Source of the DNA: Lutibacter flavus
GTDB lineage: Bacteria; Bacteroidota; Bacteroidia; Flavobacteriales; Flavobacteriaceae
NCBI RefSeq assembly: GCF_900188355.1
Contig: NZ_FZNX01000003.1
Coordinates: forward strand, 440,832 to 504,831
Reading direction: 5' to 3'
DNA length: 64,000 nt
Positions 28,246-38,828 of the stretch are shown one piece after another (the stretch's first letter is position 1; each line of letters starts with the position of its first letter). The position numbers and the translations under genes were made by a program. The notes under the pieces are model-generated. The model worked only from the letters and a program-made list of their open reading frames with translations, did not search any database and was not told the DNA's origin.

Positions 28246-30363
28246 TTAACCTTTTGCTTTTGCTATAACTTCTTCTGAAATATTACTTGGAGTAGCTTCA
28301 TAATGTGAAAATTCCATTGATGAAGTTGCTCTACCAGAAGATAATGTTCTTAATGTTGTAACGTATCCGAACATTTCTGACAAAGGCACTGTTGCTTTAA
28401 CAACTTTAGCTCCTGATCTATCATCCATTGCAGTTACCTGACCTCTTCTTCTATTTAAATCACCCACAATATCACCCATATTTTCTTCTGGAGTAACCAC
28501 GTCAATTTTCATAATTGGCTCAAGAATTACAGCTTTTGCAGATTTTGCAGCAGCTTTAAAACCCATTTTTGCGGCTAATTCGAACGATAATTGATCAGAA
28601 TCCACTGCGTGAAAAGAACCATCATACAATGTAATCTTCATGCTATCCATTTCAAATCCTGCTAAAGGACCATTTTTCATAGCCATTTTGAACCCTTTTT
28701 CAATTGAAGGAACAAATTCTTTTGGTACGTTACCACCTTTAATATTATTTTCAAATACTAATCCAGTTTCACCTTCTGCTACTGGCTCCATAATAAATTT
28801 GATATCTGCAAATTTACCACGTCCACCAGATTGCTTTTTATAAACCTCACGGTGATCTGCTTTCGCTGTAATAGCTTCTTTGTATTCAACTTGAGGTTGA
28901 CCTTCGTTTACTTCAACCTTAAATTCACGCTTTAAACGATCTACAATAATTTCTAGGTGTAATTCACCCATTCCAGAAATAATTGTTTGACCTGAAACTT
29001 CATCAGTTTTTGCAGTAAAAGTTGGATCTTCTTCAGCTAATTTAGCTAAGGCCATTCCTAATTTATCTACATCAGCTTTTGTTTTAGGCTCAACTGCAAT
29101 ACCAATTACTGGGTCAGGGAAATCCATAGATTCCAATACAATTGGATGCTTCTCATCACACATAGTATCTCCAGTTCTAATATCTTTAAAACCTACACCT
29201 GCACCAATATCTCCAGCTTCAATATAATCGATAGCGTTTTGCTTATTAGAATGCATTTGGTAAATTCTAGAAATACGTTCTTTTTTACCAGAACGAGTAT
29301 TCAAAATATATGAACCAGCATCTAAACGACCTGAATAAGCTCTAAAAAATGCTAAACGACCAACAAATGGATCTGTAGCAATTTTAAATGCTAAAGCCGC
29401 AAAAGGCTCTTTTACATCAGGTTTACGTAACTCTTCTTTTTCTGTATTTGGATTAATTCCAATTACACCTTCTTTATCAGTTGGAGAAGGCAAGTAACGA
29501 CATACAGCATCCAATAAAAATTGAACCCCCTTATTTTTAAATGCCGAACCACAAACCATAGGAATTATTGACATATCCATAACTGCAGCACGAAGCGCAG
29601 CATGCACCTCATCTTCAGTAATAGAATCTTCATCTTCCATATATTTTTCCAAAAGATTTTCATCATAAGCAGCAACTTCCTCAATAAGTTTACCTCTTAA
29701 TTCTTTTGCTTCTTCTTTTAGTTCTTCAGGAATTTCAACTACATCAAAAGTAGCTCCCATTGTGTGATCGTGAAAAATAATCGCACGATTTTTTATTAAA
29801 TCAACAATTCCTTTGAAATTTTCTTCATCACCAATATTAATAACGATAGGAACTGCATTAGAACCTAACATTTCTTTAACTTGTTGACAAACTCCTAAAA
29901 AATTAGACCCTTGACGGTCCATTTTATTAACGAAACCAATTCTAGGAACTTTATAATTATCAGCTAATCTCCAGTTAGTCTCAGACTGTGGCTCAACACC
30001 ATCAACAGCACTAAATAAGAAAACTAACCCATCTAACACACGTAAAGAACGGTTAACTTCAACTGTAAAATCAACGTGACCTGGAGTATCGATAATATTA
30101 AAGTGATAACCCTTTGCATCCGCAGTTGGCTCCCCATTCTCAGTTGGGAATTTCCACTCACACGTAGTTGCAGCAGAAGTAATTGTAATACCTCTTTCTT
30201 GCTCTTGTTCCATCCAGTCCATAGTTGCAGCACCATCATGTACTTCACCTATTTTATGAGAAACTCCTGTATAATATAAGATACGCTCTGTACATGTTGT
30301 TTTACCAGCATCAATATGAGCAGCAATTCCTATATTCCTTGTATATTTTAAATCTCTTGCCAT
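28246..30363 (-). CDS. fusA: Elongation factor G
   Basis: This 705-residue ribosomal translocase carries the GTPase domain with '[15 protein letters not shown]' (P loop, about residue 15-30), '[11 protein letters not shown]' (switch 1), '[12 protein letters not shown]' (switch 2) and '[10 protein letters not shown]'. EF-G domains II-V follow, including '[19 protein letters not shown]' and the domain IV '[13 protein letters not shown]'. It catalyses GTP-driven movement of tRNA and mRNA. No tuf gene follows, unlike the proteobacterial str operon. Confidence 0.99.
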   Translation of the reverse strand: MARDLKYTRNIGIAAHIDAGKTTCTERILYYTGVSHKIGEVHDGAATMDWMEQEQERGITITSAATTCEWKFPTENGEPTADAKGYHFNIIDTPGHVDFTVEVNRSLRVLDGLVFLFSAVDGVEPQSETNWRLADNYKVPRIGFVNKMDRQGSNFLGVCQQVKEMLGSNAVPIVINIGDEENFKGIVDLIKNRAIIFHDHTMGATFDVVEIPEELKEEAKELRGKLIEEVAAYDENLLEKYMEDEDSITEDEVHAALRAAVMDMSIIPMVCGSAFKNKGVQFLLDAVCRYLPSPTDKEGVIGINPNTEKEELRKPDVKEPFAALAFKIATDPFVGRLAFFRAYSGRLDAGSYILNTRSGKKERISRIYQMHSNKQNAIDYIEAGDIGAGVGFKDIRTGDTMCDEKHPIVLESMDFPDPVIGIAVEPKTKADVDKLGMALAKLAEEDPTFTAKTDEVSGQTIISGMGELHLEIIVDRLKREFKVEVNEGQPQVEYKEAITAKADHREVYKKQSGGRGKFADIKFIMEPVAEGETGLVFENNIKGGNVPKEFVPSIEKGFKMAMKNGPLAGFEMDSMKITLYDGSFHAVDSDQLSFELAAKMGFKAAAKSAKAVILEPIMKIDVVTPEENMGDIVGDLNRRRGQVTAMDDRSGAKVVKATVPLSEMFGYVTTLRTLSSGRATSSMEFSHYEATPSNISEEVIAKAKG

Positions 30364-30376
30364 TTTCTAACTATAA

Positions 30377-30853
30377 TTAAAATCTAAGATGAGAGAATGC
30401 TTTATTAGCATCAGCCATTTTGTGAACATCAACTCTTTTCTTAACAGCAGCACCTTCTTCTTTTGCAGCAGCTAATACTTCAGCAGCTAAACGTTGAGCC
30501 ATTGATTTTTCATTACGTTTTCTTGAATATGAAATCAACCATTTTATAGCCATTGACACTTTACGGTCTGGTCTAATTTGCATTGGAATTTGAAAAGTAG
30601 CACCACCTACACGACGGCTGCGTACTTCTACTTGAGGCATTACATTACTTAATGCATCTTTCCAAATTTCTAATGATGATTTTTCTTCGTCTTGTTTCTT
30701 TTGTTCTACAATATCTAAAGCATCGTAAAACACTTTAAAAGCTACAGATTTTTTACCGTCCCACATTAAGTTATTCACAAAACGTGTTACTAACTGATCG
30801 TTAAACTTTGGATCTGGTAAAAGAACTCTTTTTTTCGCCTTTCTTTTTCTCAT
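30377..30853 (-). CDS. rpsG: 30S ribosomal protein S7
   Basis: This 158-residue S7 organises the head of the small subunit. It begins '[19 protein letters not shown]' and contains '[15 protein letters not shown]' and '[20 protein letters not shown]'. In Escherichia coli S7 represses translation of the str operon. Encoded between rpsL (24 bases upstream) and fusA. Confidence 0.99.
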   Translation of the reverse strand: MRKRKAKKRVLLPDPKFNDQLVTRFVNNLMWDGKKSVAFKVFYDALDIVEQKKQDEEKSSLEIWKDALSNVMPQVEVRSRRVGGATFQIPMQIRPDRKVSMAIKWLISYSRKRNEKSMAQRLAAEVLAAAKEEGAAVKKRVDVHKMADANKAFSHLRF

Positions 30854-30877
30854 GTCTTTACATTAAAGTTTTTAAAA

Positions 30878-31252
30878 TTACTTTTTAGGTGCTTTTGTAC
30901 CGTATTTAGAGCGACGTTGTGTTCTTCCATCAACACCTGCAGTATCTAATGCTCCACGAACAATATGATACCTAACTCCTGGTAAATCTTTAACCCTTCC
31001 ACCTCTAACTAATACTATCGAGTGCTCTTGTAAATTATGTCCTTCTCCTGGAATATATGCATTTACCTCATTACCATTTGTTAACCTTACCCTTGCAACT
31101 TTACGCATTGCTGAGTTAGGTTTTTTTGGTGTAGTTGTGTAAACACGTGTACATACCCCTCTTCTTTGAGGACATGAATTTAAAGCAGCCGATTTACTCT
31201 TCTTAGTTATTTTGGTTCTTCCTTTTCGTACTAATTGCGAAATTGTTGGCAT
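30878..31252 (-). CDS. rpsL: 30S ribosomal protein S12
   Basis: This 124-residue S12 of the decoding centre is the first gene of the super-operon. It has '[20 protein letters not shown]', '[19 protein letters not shown]' and '[20 protein letters not shown]'. The two lysines linked to streptomycin sensitivity (in 'KKPNS' and 'RVKDLPG') are both present. It is driven by the strong promoter at 31309-31339 through a leader of roughly 50 bases that contains a hairpin. Confidence 0.99.
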   Translation of the reverse strand: MPTISQLVRKGRTKITKKSKSAALNSCPQRRGVCTRVYTTTPKKPNSAMRKVARVRLTNGNEVNAYIPGEGHNLQEHSIVLVRGGRVKDLPGVRYHIVRGALDTAGVDGRTQRRSKYGTKAPKK

Positions 31253-31283
31253 ACTAAAATCTTGTTATAAATTATATTTTATT

Positions 31284-31304
31284 CTCTTAGGTCTTTTCTA
31301 AGAG
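31284..31304 (-). promoter_or_regulatory. Hairpin in the rpsL mRNA leader
   Basis: CTCTTAG (31284-31290) and CTAAGAG (31298-31304) form a perfect 7-base stem with a 7-base loop, located between the -7 box and the rpsL start, at the very 5' end of the super-operon transcript. It could protect the mRNA end or bind a regulator. Confidence 0.5.
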
Positions 31305-31308
31305 TGCG

Positions 31309-31339
31309 CAAATGTACAAATAATTTCTTGTTTTTCAAA
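31309..31339 (-). promoter_or_regulatory. Promoter of the str-S10-spc-alpha super-operon
   Basis: On the minus strand TTTG (31339-31336), then exactly 19 bases, then TACATTTG (31316-31309): a full match to the Bacteroidota -33/-7 consensus. It is the best promoter in the window, and no comparable one is seen before rpsG, fusA or rpsJ. Confidence 0.8.
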
Positions 31340-31386
31340 TATGTACATATTTAATTTTTATTTTTTGAATTAACACTATATTTACA

Positions 31387-33093
31387 ATGTATAATCACAC
31401 TATAATTTTTAATGCTTTGCAGCGTATTTATCATTCAATACTTTTATTATTATTTTTTATAACCCCACTAATAAGTGTGGATGCTCAAAGTTTTGAATTG
31501 AAAATTTATTCAAAAAAAAGTACTCTTGAAAAAGATTTAGATTCTATTTTATTTAAGAATACTTATTTAAATAAATATGATATCTATAAAGTTGTTGATT
31601 CAATTTCATATGATTTTGCGTTAAAAGGATTTATAAACAATAGCTATTTATTAAAAGAAAAGGATACTGTTATAAATTGCTTTTTCACACTTAATACCAA
31701 AATTGACTCCGTTAGAATTTTCTATGACCAAAATTTGATAGCACTTAATTTTATTAAAACCATTTCAAATAATTATACTGAAAATTATTTTGAAGTTCAT
31801 ACTTCCGATTTACAAAAAACACTTAATGCTGTTTCCCAATATTTTGAAACAAAGGGCTTTTCATTTTCTAAAGTTTCTTTAAATAATTTAATTTTAAAAA
31901 ATAATAAAATTGAAGCGGATCTTGATTTGGAAGTTTCAACTAAAAGAAGAATTAACGCTATTTTTATTAAAGGCTATGATGATTTCCCTAAAAAATACTT
32001 AAAGCACTATTTGGATATAGATGCCAATAAAATTTTCAATTATAGATCACTTCTTAAAACTCAGGAGTTAATAAACACAATTCCATTTATTACTCAAATT
32101 AAAAATCCAGAGGTCTTATTCACAAAAGATTCAACTACATTGTTTTTGTATTTAAAAAAGAAATCTATAAGTAGCTTTGATGGAATTATTGGCTTTTCAA
32201 ATGAACAAAAAAGCAAAAAAATTAAACTGAATGGACATTTAAATTTGTTATTAAATAATATTTTTAATAATGGTGAATCAATTGGGTTAAATTGGAGAAA
32301 TACTGGAAACGAAATTAACATCTTAAAACTAAGCCTAAATACACCTTATATATTAAGGAGTAAGTTTAGTGCATTCGGAAGTTTCAATATTTTCAAACAG
32401 GATTCTACTTATACAAACACGAACAATGAATTAAAATTAAATTACAGTTTCAACCGAAATCAATCCATTAGTAGTGTTTTTAACTTTGAAAATTCAAATA
32501 CATCAACCCCCCAAAACACATTGAATTTTAAAAATTATAATAAAATTTTTACAGGTATATCTTACTCATATTTACCTGCTATAATTCAAAACAAAAATCA
32601 TTTTAATTTAGTATTAAGTTATTTAATAGGATCAAGAACAACTAAACAATTAAAAAGCAAACAAAATAAAGCTCAGTTTTATTTAGAATATTTAATTCGC
32701 TTGAACCAAAAAAACAACATTTTAATTAAAAATTCAAGTGAATTCCTTAATGCATCAGAAATATTAGAAAACGAATTGATTACTATTGGAGGTGTAAATT
32801 CAATTAGAGGTTTTGATGAATTTAGTATCCCAACTTCAAAATATTCCATTACCAATATTGAATACCAATTTTACACAAACAACACAAATTACGTTTATAC
32901 CATTGCAGATTTTGCATTTGTAAAGAATGACTTTTTGGGCATCAAAAATAATTTGTTAGGTATCGGCTTAGGATATAGTTTTAAATCTAATAAAAGTATA
33001 ATTAATTTTGGGTATGCTATTGGCAAAACAAACAATCAAGCATTTAAAATAAATAATGCTAAAATCCACATAAAATTTTCATCTTATTTTTAA
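31387..33093 (+). CDS. Omp85/BamA-like outer-membrane protein
   Basis: This 568-residue protein has an N-terminal signal peptide (about 1-34, ending near 'VDAQS'), POTRA-like repeats (about 60-250, for example 'KRRINAIFIKGYDDFPKKYLK') and a C-terminal beta barrel (about 255-568). The barrel carries the Omp85 hallmark 'IGGVNSIRGFDEF', the (V/I)RGF motif, and ends in 'KFSSYF' with a terminal aromatic residue. Omp85 proteins insert or translocate proteins across the outer membrane. It is too short and too divergent to be the main BamA, so a TamA-like or ShlB-like accessory role is possible. It is divergent from rpsL. A TATATTTA box ends only two bases before the ATG. Confidence 0.85.
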   Translation: MYNHTIIFNALQRIYHSILLLLFFITPLISVDAQSFELKIYSKKSTLEKDLDSILFKNTYLNKYDIYKVVDSISYDFALKGFINNSYLLKEKDTVINCFFTLNTKIDSVRIFYDQNLIALNFIKTISNNYTENYFEVHTSDLQKTLNAVSQYFETKGFSFSKVSLNNLILKNNKIEADLDLEVSTKRRINAIFIKGYDDFPKKYLKHYLDIDANKIFNYRSLLKTQELINTIPFITQIKNPEVLFTKDSTTLFLYLKKKSISSFDGIIGFSNEQKSKKIKLNGHLNLLLNNIFNNGESIGLNWRNTGNEINILKLSLNTPYILRSKFSAFGSFNIFKQDSTYTNTNNELKLNYSFNRNQSISSVFNFENSNTSTPQNTLNFKNYNKIFTGISYSYLPAIIQNKNHFNLVLSYLIGSRTTKQLKSKQNKAQFYLEYLIRLNQKNNILIKNSSEFLNASEILENELITIGGVNSIRGFDEFSIPTSKYSITNIEYQFYTNNTNYVYTIADFAFVKNDFLGIKNNLLGIGLGYSFKSNKSIINFGYAIGKTNNQAFKINNAKIHIKFSSYF

Positions 33094-33304
33094 ATTTTAA
33101 TATTGCATATTTAATCACTTCTTCATCCTTAAAATTATGTGGTAAATTACCATTGTTAACTTTAAAACATCTCCCCATCAAATGACTTCAATTTTAACAC
33201 ATCCTTAACCTATTTTAACATTTTATAACATTTTAACATACAAAAGTTAGGAATATTAACAAATTATTAAGATTTTTGGCATAATTAATTCAAATAATTA
33301 TATA
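33094..33304. other. AT-rich upstream region of the first susC gene
   Basis: There is no gene in these 211 bases. They contain three copies of TTTTAACA and end with GATTTTTG followed by ATTAATTCAAA and TATATAATG, a proximal arrangement that recurs almost unchanged before the second susC gene (41617-41651). Probably a shared promoter or leader design. Confidence 0.4.
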
Positions 33305-36300
33305 ATGAGAACAAAGTTTAATGGTTTATTAACTCTTTTATTAGCGTTAATAGTGCAATTTTCGTTTGCACAAGAAAAAACTGTTACTGGTAGTGTTTCC
33401 GATGCAAGCGGACCCTTACCTGGAGTAACAGTTGTTGTAAAAGGTACCAATACGGGTACACAAACTGATTTTGATGGAAATTATTCTATCACGGCTGCTG
33501 TTGGAGCGGTATTGAAATATAGTTACATTGGTATGCAACCTTCCGAAAGGAAAGTTGGAGCATCTAACGTAATAAATGTTACAATGCAAGAAAGCGCTGA
33601 AGCCTTAGAAGAAGTTGTGGTAACTGGATTTGGTAGAAAAGTTGAAAAAAGATCTGCAACTTTTGCTGTTCAGCAAGTTGGAGGTGAAGAAATGAGTCAA
33701 GCTCGTGAATCTAACATTGTAAATTCTCTGTCAGGAAAAATTGCCGGAGTTCAAATTACAAATAGTTCTGGTGCTGTAGGTTCTTCTTCAAGGGTTGTTT
33801 TAAGGGGAGCAAGTTCTCTTACCGGAAGTAACCAACCGCTATATGTGGTAAATGGGGTTCCTCTAGAAAGTGGGAACTTTGGTAATGCCGGTTCAGGTGG
33901 TGGTGCTGATTTACCAAATGGTGTATCAGATATTAATCCCGATGATATTGAATCAATTTCTGTTCTTAAAGGACCTGCCGCTGCTGCACTTTACGGTGTA
34001 AGAGCTGCAAATGGAGTTATTCAAATAAAAACTAAAACAGGAAGAGCAAGTTCTGCATTAGGTATTTCAGTTAATTCTACTGTTTCTTTTGAAACTCCTT
34101 TAATGTTACCAAATTATCAAAACTCATATGGTCAAGGTGGAAACCATGATTATTTTGAATGGATTGATGGTACTTCAGGTGATGGTGGTGTTGATGAAAG
34201 TTGGGGACCTCCTTTAGATGTTGGTTTAGAATTTGTTCAATGGAATTCGTATACTGTTGATGGAGCTCCTTTACCTTGGGTTTCTCAACCTGACAATATT
34301 AAAAATTTCTATGATACAGGATTAACTTTAAACAATAACGTATCATTTACTGGTGGTGCAGAAAATATTGGATATAGATTATCTGTTGCTTCAATGGATC
34401 AAACAGGTATGGTACCAAATACTGACCTTAGAAGATTTTCAGTTGGTGGGTCATCTACTTACACAATGTCTGATAAGTTAACTTCATCAGTTGATTTTAA
34501 CTATACACGTTCTAAGAGTGATAATTTTGTAACTCAAGGGTACAACAACGAAAACCCGGTTCAACAGATGATTTGGGCAGGTAGAAACGTTGACTTTGAA
34601 TTATTAAGAGATTGGGAAAACTTACCTTTATCTCCAGCTGGAACTGCTGCTGCAGGAACTCCAATTAACTGGAATACAGTTTTTCAAAATAACCCTTACT
34701 GGGTATTAGATACAAATACAAGAGAATATAACAGAGACAGAATTGTTGGAAACATTGCTTTAAATTATGCTTTTAACGATAGCTTTAGCATTAGTGGTAA
34801 AGTTGGAACAAACTTCTGGAATAGTAGACAAAATAGAAGACAAGCTTTTGGAAGTAACAATGCTCCAAATGGCTCTTATTCTGAAACTTCTCGAACATAT
34901 ACGGAAACCAATTCAGAGTTGATCGCTTCATATAATACAAAAATTACTGAAGACTTAGCATTTGAATTGAGTGCTGGTGGTAATTCTATGTATAGAAAAT
35001 CTGAGTTAGCTCAAACAATTGCACCTCAACTTCAATTACCGGGACTTTACAATGTAAGTAACTTGGCAGCAGGAAGTAGTTGGGTAGTTAATAATTCTTT
35101 TTCTGAACAAAAAATTAATAGTTTATTTGGTTTCGGAAAATTCTCATATAAAAACTACTTATTCTTAGAATTTTCAGGAAGAAATGACTGGTCTAGTTTA
35201 TTACCTGTAAGTGATAATTCTTTCTTTTATCCTTCAGTTACTGCAAGTGCTGTTGTTACAGATATGATTGATGTAAATTCTGATGTTTTATCATTCTTAA
35301 AAGTTAGAGGTGGATGGTCTCAAGTTGGTGGAATTGGAGCTTTAAATCCATATAGTTTACAACCAACTTACTCGTTATCTACAGAAACTTGGGGTGGTAA
35401 TTCAGTGGCTTTTTTACCAAGTCAGTTAAACAATCCAAATATTAAATCTGAAACTACTTCAGGTACTGAATTTGGGATTGATGTTAGATTACTTAATAGT
35501 AAAGTTCGTTTCAACGCTACGTACTACGATCAAACAAGTAAAGATTTAGTTGTACCTGTTCAAGTAACGGCTGCATCTGGGTATACTAGTGCCGTACAAA
35601 ACGTAGGTGAATTAAATAATAAAGGAATTGAATTACAATTAGGAGCTACTGTTGTTCAAAAAGGAGATTTCCAATTTGACGTTGATGTTAACTTTGCCAA
35701 AAACACAAACAAAGTTGTTTCATTGGGTGGTTTAGAATCATTAGTATTAGGAGGTCAATGGTCAATGACTTTAGAAGCTAGAGAAGGGCAGCCTTATGGA
35801 TCTATTGTTGGTACTTATTTTGATAGAAGCCCAAGTGGTGACGTAATTTATGAAAATGGATTGCCTAAAATTGCTGCTGGTACAAAAGAACTGGGTAATA
35901 TAACACCTGATTGGACTGGAGGAGCGAACTTCACATTTAAATATAAAAACTTTAGTTTAAATGCTTTAATAGACGCTAAAATTGGTGGTGATATCCACAC
36001 AATGACATATACTTGGGGTAGATATGCTGGTATTTTAGCAGAAACAGCTTTAGGTAGAGAAACTGGTATTGTTGGGGATGGTGTTATGCTTGTTGATGGG
36101 AACTATGTACCAAACACAGTTACTGTACCTGCTGAAAACTATAACAAAAGAGCTTATTCTAATAGTGTAGTTGAAAGTGCAGTATTTGATGCTTCATATG
36201 TTAAACTTAGACAAGTAATGTTAACTTACAAATTACCTAAAAACTTAATTGGAAATACTTTATTTACTGATATTAATTTTTCTTTAGTAGGTCGTAATTT

Positions 36301-36436
36301 AGCCATTTTGCATAAAAATACACCACACATTGATCCTGAATCATCTTTTAGTGATTCTAACGCAAATCAAGGTCAGGAATTTGGTCAATTACCTTCAGCA
36401 AGAAGTGTAGGTTTTAATATTCAATTAAAATTATAA
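33305..36436 (+). CDS. SusC/RagA family TonB-dependent outer-membrane transporter
   Basis: This 1043-residue transporter has a signal peptide (about 1-22, 'VQFSFAQE'), a carboxypeptidase-D-like N-terminal extension (about 27-105, 'VTGSVSDASGPLPGVTVVVK', 'DFDGNYSI'), a plug domain (about 110-245, 'LYVVNGVPLESG', 'AAALYGVRAANGVIQIKTK') and a 22-strand-type barrel to the C-terminal 'GFNIQLKL'. SusC proteins import oligosaccharides or peptides with a SusD lid, powered by TonB. A SusD gene follows 24 bases downstream. No hydrolase is encoded nearby, so the substrate cannot be deduced. Confidence 0.96.
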   Translation: MRTKFNGLLTLLLALIVQFSFAQEKTVTGSVSDASGPLPGVTVVVKGTNTGTQTDFDGNYSITAAVGAVLKYSYIGMQPSERKVGASNVINVTMQESAEALEEVVVTGFGRKVEKRSATFAVQQVGGEEMSQARESNIVNSLSGKIAGVQITNSSGAVGSSSRVVLRGASSLTGSNQPLYVVNGVPLESGNFGNAGSGGGADLPNGVSDINPDDIESISVLKGPAAAALYGVRAANGVIQIKTKTGRASSALGISVNSTVSFETPLMLPNYQNSYGQGGNHDYFEWIDGTSGDGGVDESWGPPLDVGLEFVQWNSYTVDGAPLPWVSQPDNIKNFYDTGLTLNNNVSFTGGAENIGYRLSVASMDQTGMVPNTDLRRFSVGGSSTYTMSDKLTSSVDFNYTRSKSDNFVTQGYNNENPVQQMIWAGRNVDFELLRDWENLPLSPAGTAAAGTPINWNTVFQNNPYWVLDTNTREYNRDRIVGNIALNYAFNDSFSISGKVGTNFWNSRQNRRQAFGSNNAPNGSYSETSRTYTETNSELIASYNTKITEDLAFELSAGGNSMYRKSELAQTIAPQLQLPGLYNVSNLAAGSSWVVNNSFSEQKINSLFGFGKFSYKNYLFLEFSGRNDWSSLLPVSDNSFFYPSVTASAVVTDMIDVNSDVLSFLKVRGGWSQVGGIGALNPYSLQPTYSLSTETWGGNSVAFLPSQLNNPNIKSETTSGTEFGIDVRLLNSKVRFNATYYDQTSKDLVVPVQVTAASGYTSAVQNVGELNNKGIELQLGATVVQKGDFQFDVDVNFAKNTNKVVSLGGLESLVLGGQWSMTLEAREGQPYGSIVGTYFDRSPSGDVIYENGLPKIAAGTKELGNITPDWTGGANFTFKYKNFSLNALIDAKIGGDIHTMTYTWGRYAGILAETALGRETGIVGDGVMLVDGNYVPNTVTVPAENYNKRAYSNSVVESAVFDASYVKLRQVMLTYKLPKNLIGNTLFTDINFSLVGRNLAILHKNTPHIDPESSFSDSNANQGQEFGQLPSARSVGFNIQLKL

Positions 36437-36460
36437 ACTAAATAAAAAAATATTAAACAT

Positions 36461-37888
36461 ATGAAACGATTTAAAATTATAGCATTATTATTATTTAGCT
36501 TACTAGTTTCGGTGAGTTGTGATAGTGATTTTGAAGAAATAAACCAGGATCCTAACAATCCAATAGCAGTACCTTCTAGTCTGTTAATTCCTGGAGTTGT
36601 AAGAGCTGCTCAAAACAGATCATACAGTACATTTGTTGGAGGCGATATGGGAGCTTGTTGGTCTCAACAATTTTCTAAAGTTCAATACAACGATGAAGAA
36701 AGATACCAACCTCGTCAAGGTGTTATTACACAAGTTTGGGGTGATTTTTACGAAGACGTAATTTCAGATGCAAAATCTATGCAAGAAATTGCAATACAAG
36801 AAGAAAATAATAACATGCAAGGTGTTGCAATAACATTGCAAGCTTATGGTTATGCCTTTTTAACAGATGTTTACGGAGATATCCCTTTTTCTGAAGCTAT
36901 AAAAGCAGGAGAAGGAATTATTTCACCTGTATATGATTCTCAAGAAGCTGTTTATACAGGTATATTGGCTATGTTAGATGAAGCAATATCTTTATTAGGA
37001 ACTTCTGGATCTATAGATGGTACAAACGATATTGTATACGGCGGTAACGCTAACTTATGGAAAAAATTCGCTAGTTCATTGAAATTCAGAGCATTAATGA
37101 GAGCTTCTGGTAAAATGGATGTTTCTTCTCAATTACAGGCATTGGTTTCTTCTGGAAATTTATTTGCTAGTAATAGTGATGAAGCTAAATTAGTTTACTT
37201 AAGTGCTAATCCAAGCTCAAACCCATTATACGAATCAATCGTTTTTGGTACAAGAGGTGAATGGAAAGTGAACTCTGTAATTGTAGATATTCTTGCTACA
37301 AGCAATGATCCTAGATTACCAATTTATGCTGCTAAAAATGCAGATGGAGATTACAGAGGAAAACCTTCTGGATATGTAGATGTACCAAATGATGATTACA
37401 ATTACGAAAATGTTTCTCCATTAGGTGATTTCTATTTACGTCCTGAACTTCCTGGATATTTTGTTTCAAATGCTGAGTTAAAGTTTTTAATGGCTGAAGC
37501 AGCTACGAAAGGATTTATATCTGGTGATGCGAATGCTCTTTATCTTGAAGCTATTACAGCATCTTTAGAATATAATGGAGTAGCTGGACCAGATATTGCA
37601 GCATTTTTAGATGAGAGAACGTTAAGTGCCTCAACTTCAACAGCTTTAGAGCAAATAGCAACTCAAAATTGGATTGCATTGTTTAGTCAAGGTGTAGAAT
37701 CTTGGACAGAATGGAGAAGAACAGGGTATCCTGCGCTTTCACCAGCAGCCGAAGCTGATTTAAATGAAATTCCTTCTAGATATAATTATCCTACAACGGA
37801 AAGTTCTATTAATAAGGCTAATTATGATGCAGCTGTTGCATCTCAAGGAGCTGATTTATTAACTACGCCAGTTTGGTGGATGAATTAA
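36461..37888 (+). CDS. SusD/RagB family nutrient-binding surface lipoprotein
   Basis: This 475-residue lipoprotein has lipobox 'SVSC' (Cys20) followed by acidic 'DSDFEE', consistent with surface export in flavobacteria. It shows TPR-like SusD features: 'AYGYAFLTDVYGDIPFSEA' (about 128-146), 'ANLWKKFASSLKFRALMR', 'FLMAEAATKGFISGDAN' and the closing 'GVESWTEWRRTGYP' typical of the SusD-like_2 type (PF12771-like). It caps the preceding SusC transporter and binds the ligand. Downstream come two accessory lipoprotein genes. Confidence 0.94.
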   Translation: MKRFKIIALLLFSLLVSVSCDSDFEEINQDPNNPIAVPSSLLIPGVVRAAQNRSYSTFVGGDMGACWSQQFSKVQYNDEERYQPRQGVITQVWGDFYEDVISDAKSMQEIAIQEENNNMQGVAITLQAYGYAFLTDVYGDIPFSEAIKAGEGIISPVYDSQEAVYTGILAMLDEAISLLGTSGSIDGTNDIVYGGNANLWKKFASSLKFRALMRASGKMDVSSQLQALVSSGNLFASNSDEAKLVYLSANPSSNPLYESIVFGTRGEWKVNSVIVDILATSNDPRLPIYAAKNADGDYRGKPSGYVDVPNDDYNYENVSPLGDFYLRPELPGYFVSNAELKFLMAEAATKGFISGDANALYLEAITASLEYNGVAGPDIAAFLDERTLSASTSTALEQIATQNWIALFSQGVESWTEWRRTGYPALSPAAEADLNEIPSRYNYPTTESSINKANYDAAVASQGADLLTTPVWWMN

Positions 37889-37909
37889 TTTTAAATAAAA
37901 ACATTAAAT

Positions 37910-38812
37910 ATGAAAACAATTAAAAAAATAAGCATATTATTTTTATCGTTAATTACATTTTTAGCTTGTAATGATGATAATTTAAATGTGGACAATCCTG
38001 ACGGTAATGCTGTTGAAGGAGGATTATTAGATGTTAAAAACACATCTATCAACTATGTGGTTGGTAATCCAGGTCCATATAGCGCAAGTATAAGAGTATA
38101 TCAAGGAGCAGTGAAATCCACAAGTATAAGAGTCGCTAAAACTTTTTATAGTGGAGACTTTGTTTCTAATACTGTTGATACATTTAAAACAATTGCTATT
38201 TCTGATACAAATCAAAATAGTTTTGTTAATTATGACTTTTCATTTCCTGAAATGGTAGAAGGTTTAACAGGCGCTAATGGCAGCCCATTATCGGCAACGG
38301 ATACTGATTATCAAATTGGAGATTATTGGAAATTTGATTATTATGTAACAAATAGCAATGGTGAACATTTAAACTACGCAAGTACTAAAGCAACTATTTC
38401 TACTAGATTTGCAGGTACTTATAGAGTAGTTGAAAGTGCTTATTGGAATTCTGGTGGTTTTAACGGAGACTGGAATGGAGATCAATTTGTTATAGAATCT
38501 ATTGATGCAAATATTTATAAGCATAATGGGTTAGCATTCTGGTCAGATAACACTTACTATTTTACAGTTGATAGTGGTACTGGTGCAATTACAATTTTAG
38601 GAAAAGATTTAGATGATGCTGATGTATTATTAAATACTTCTCCTATTATGACTTGTGAGGGAGATTATACTTTTGAATCACTTACTTGTATTAACCAAGC
38701 CACTGCAAATGATGTAACAGGTGAAGATGTACTAGAATTTACAACCGGCTATTTTAGAGGTGTTGGAGCAACTCGAGAATTTTATGAAAAGATGGTGAAA
38801 ATTGTAGATTAA
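37910..38812 (+). CDS. Accessory surface lipoprotein of the first SusCD locus
   Basis: This 300-residue protein has a signal peptide and lipobox 'FLAC' (Cys20) followed by 'NDDN', an acidic surface-export-like signal. The mature part has no domain I can name. It is rich in Tyr, Trp, Asp and Gly and looks beta-sheet-like, with a Cys pair in 'PIMTCEGDYTFESLTC' near residues 250-265. By position (susC-susD-this gene) it may correspond to SusE/SusF-type ligand-binding proteins. This is an inference from gene order only. Confidence 0.82.
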   Translation: MKTIKKISILFLSLITFLACNDDNLNVDNPDGNAVEGGLLDVKNTSINYVVGNPGPYSASIRVYQGAVKSTSIRVAKTFYSGDFVSNTVDTFKTIAISDTNQNSFVNYDFSFPEMVEGLTGANGSPLSATDTDYQIGDYWKFDYYVTNSNGEHLNYASTKATISTRFAGTYRVVESAYWNSGGFNGDWNGDQFVIESIDANIYKHNGLAFWSDNTYYFTVDSGTGAITILGKDLDDADVLLNTSPIMTCEGDYTFESLTCINQATANDVTGEDVLEFTTGYFRGVGATREFYEKMVKIVD

Positions 38813-38828
38813 TTTAACAATATAAAAA

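Noticed and set aside
30033..30279. Open frames on both strands within fusA
   Set aside because: They are shadows of the EF-G GTPase domain.
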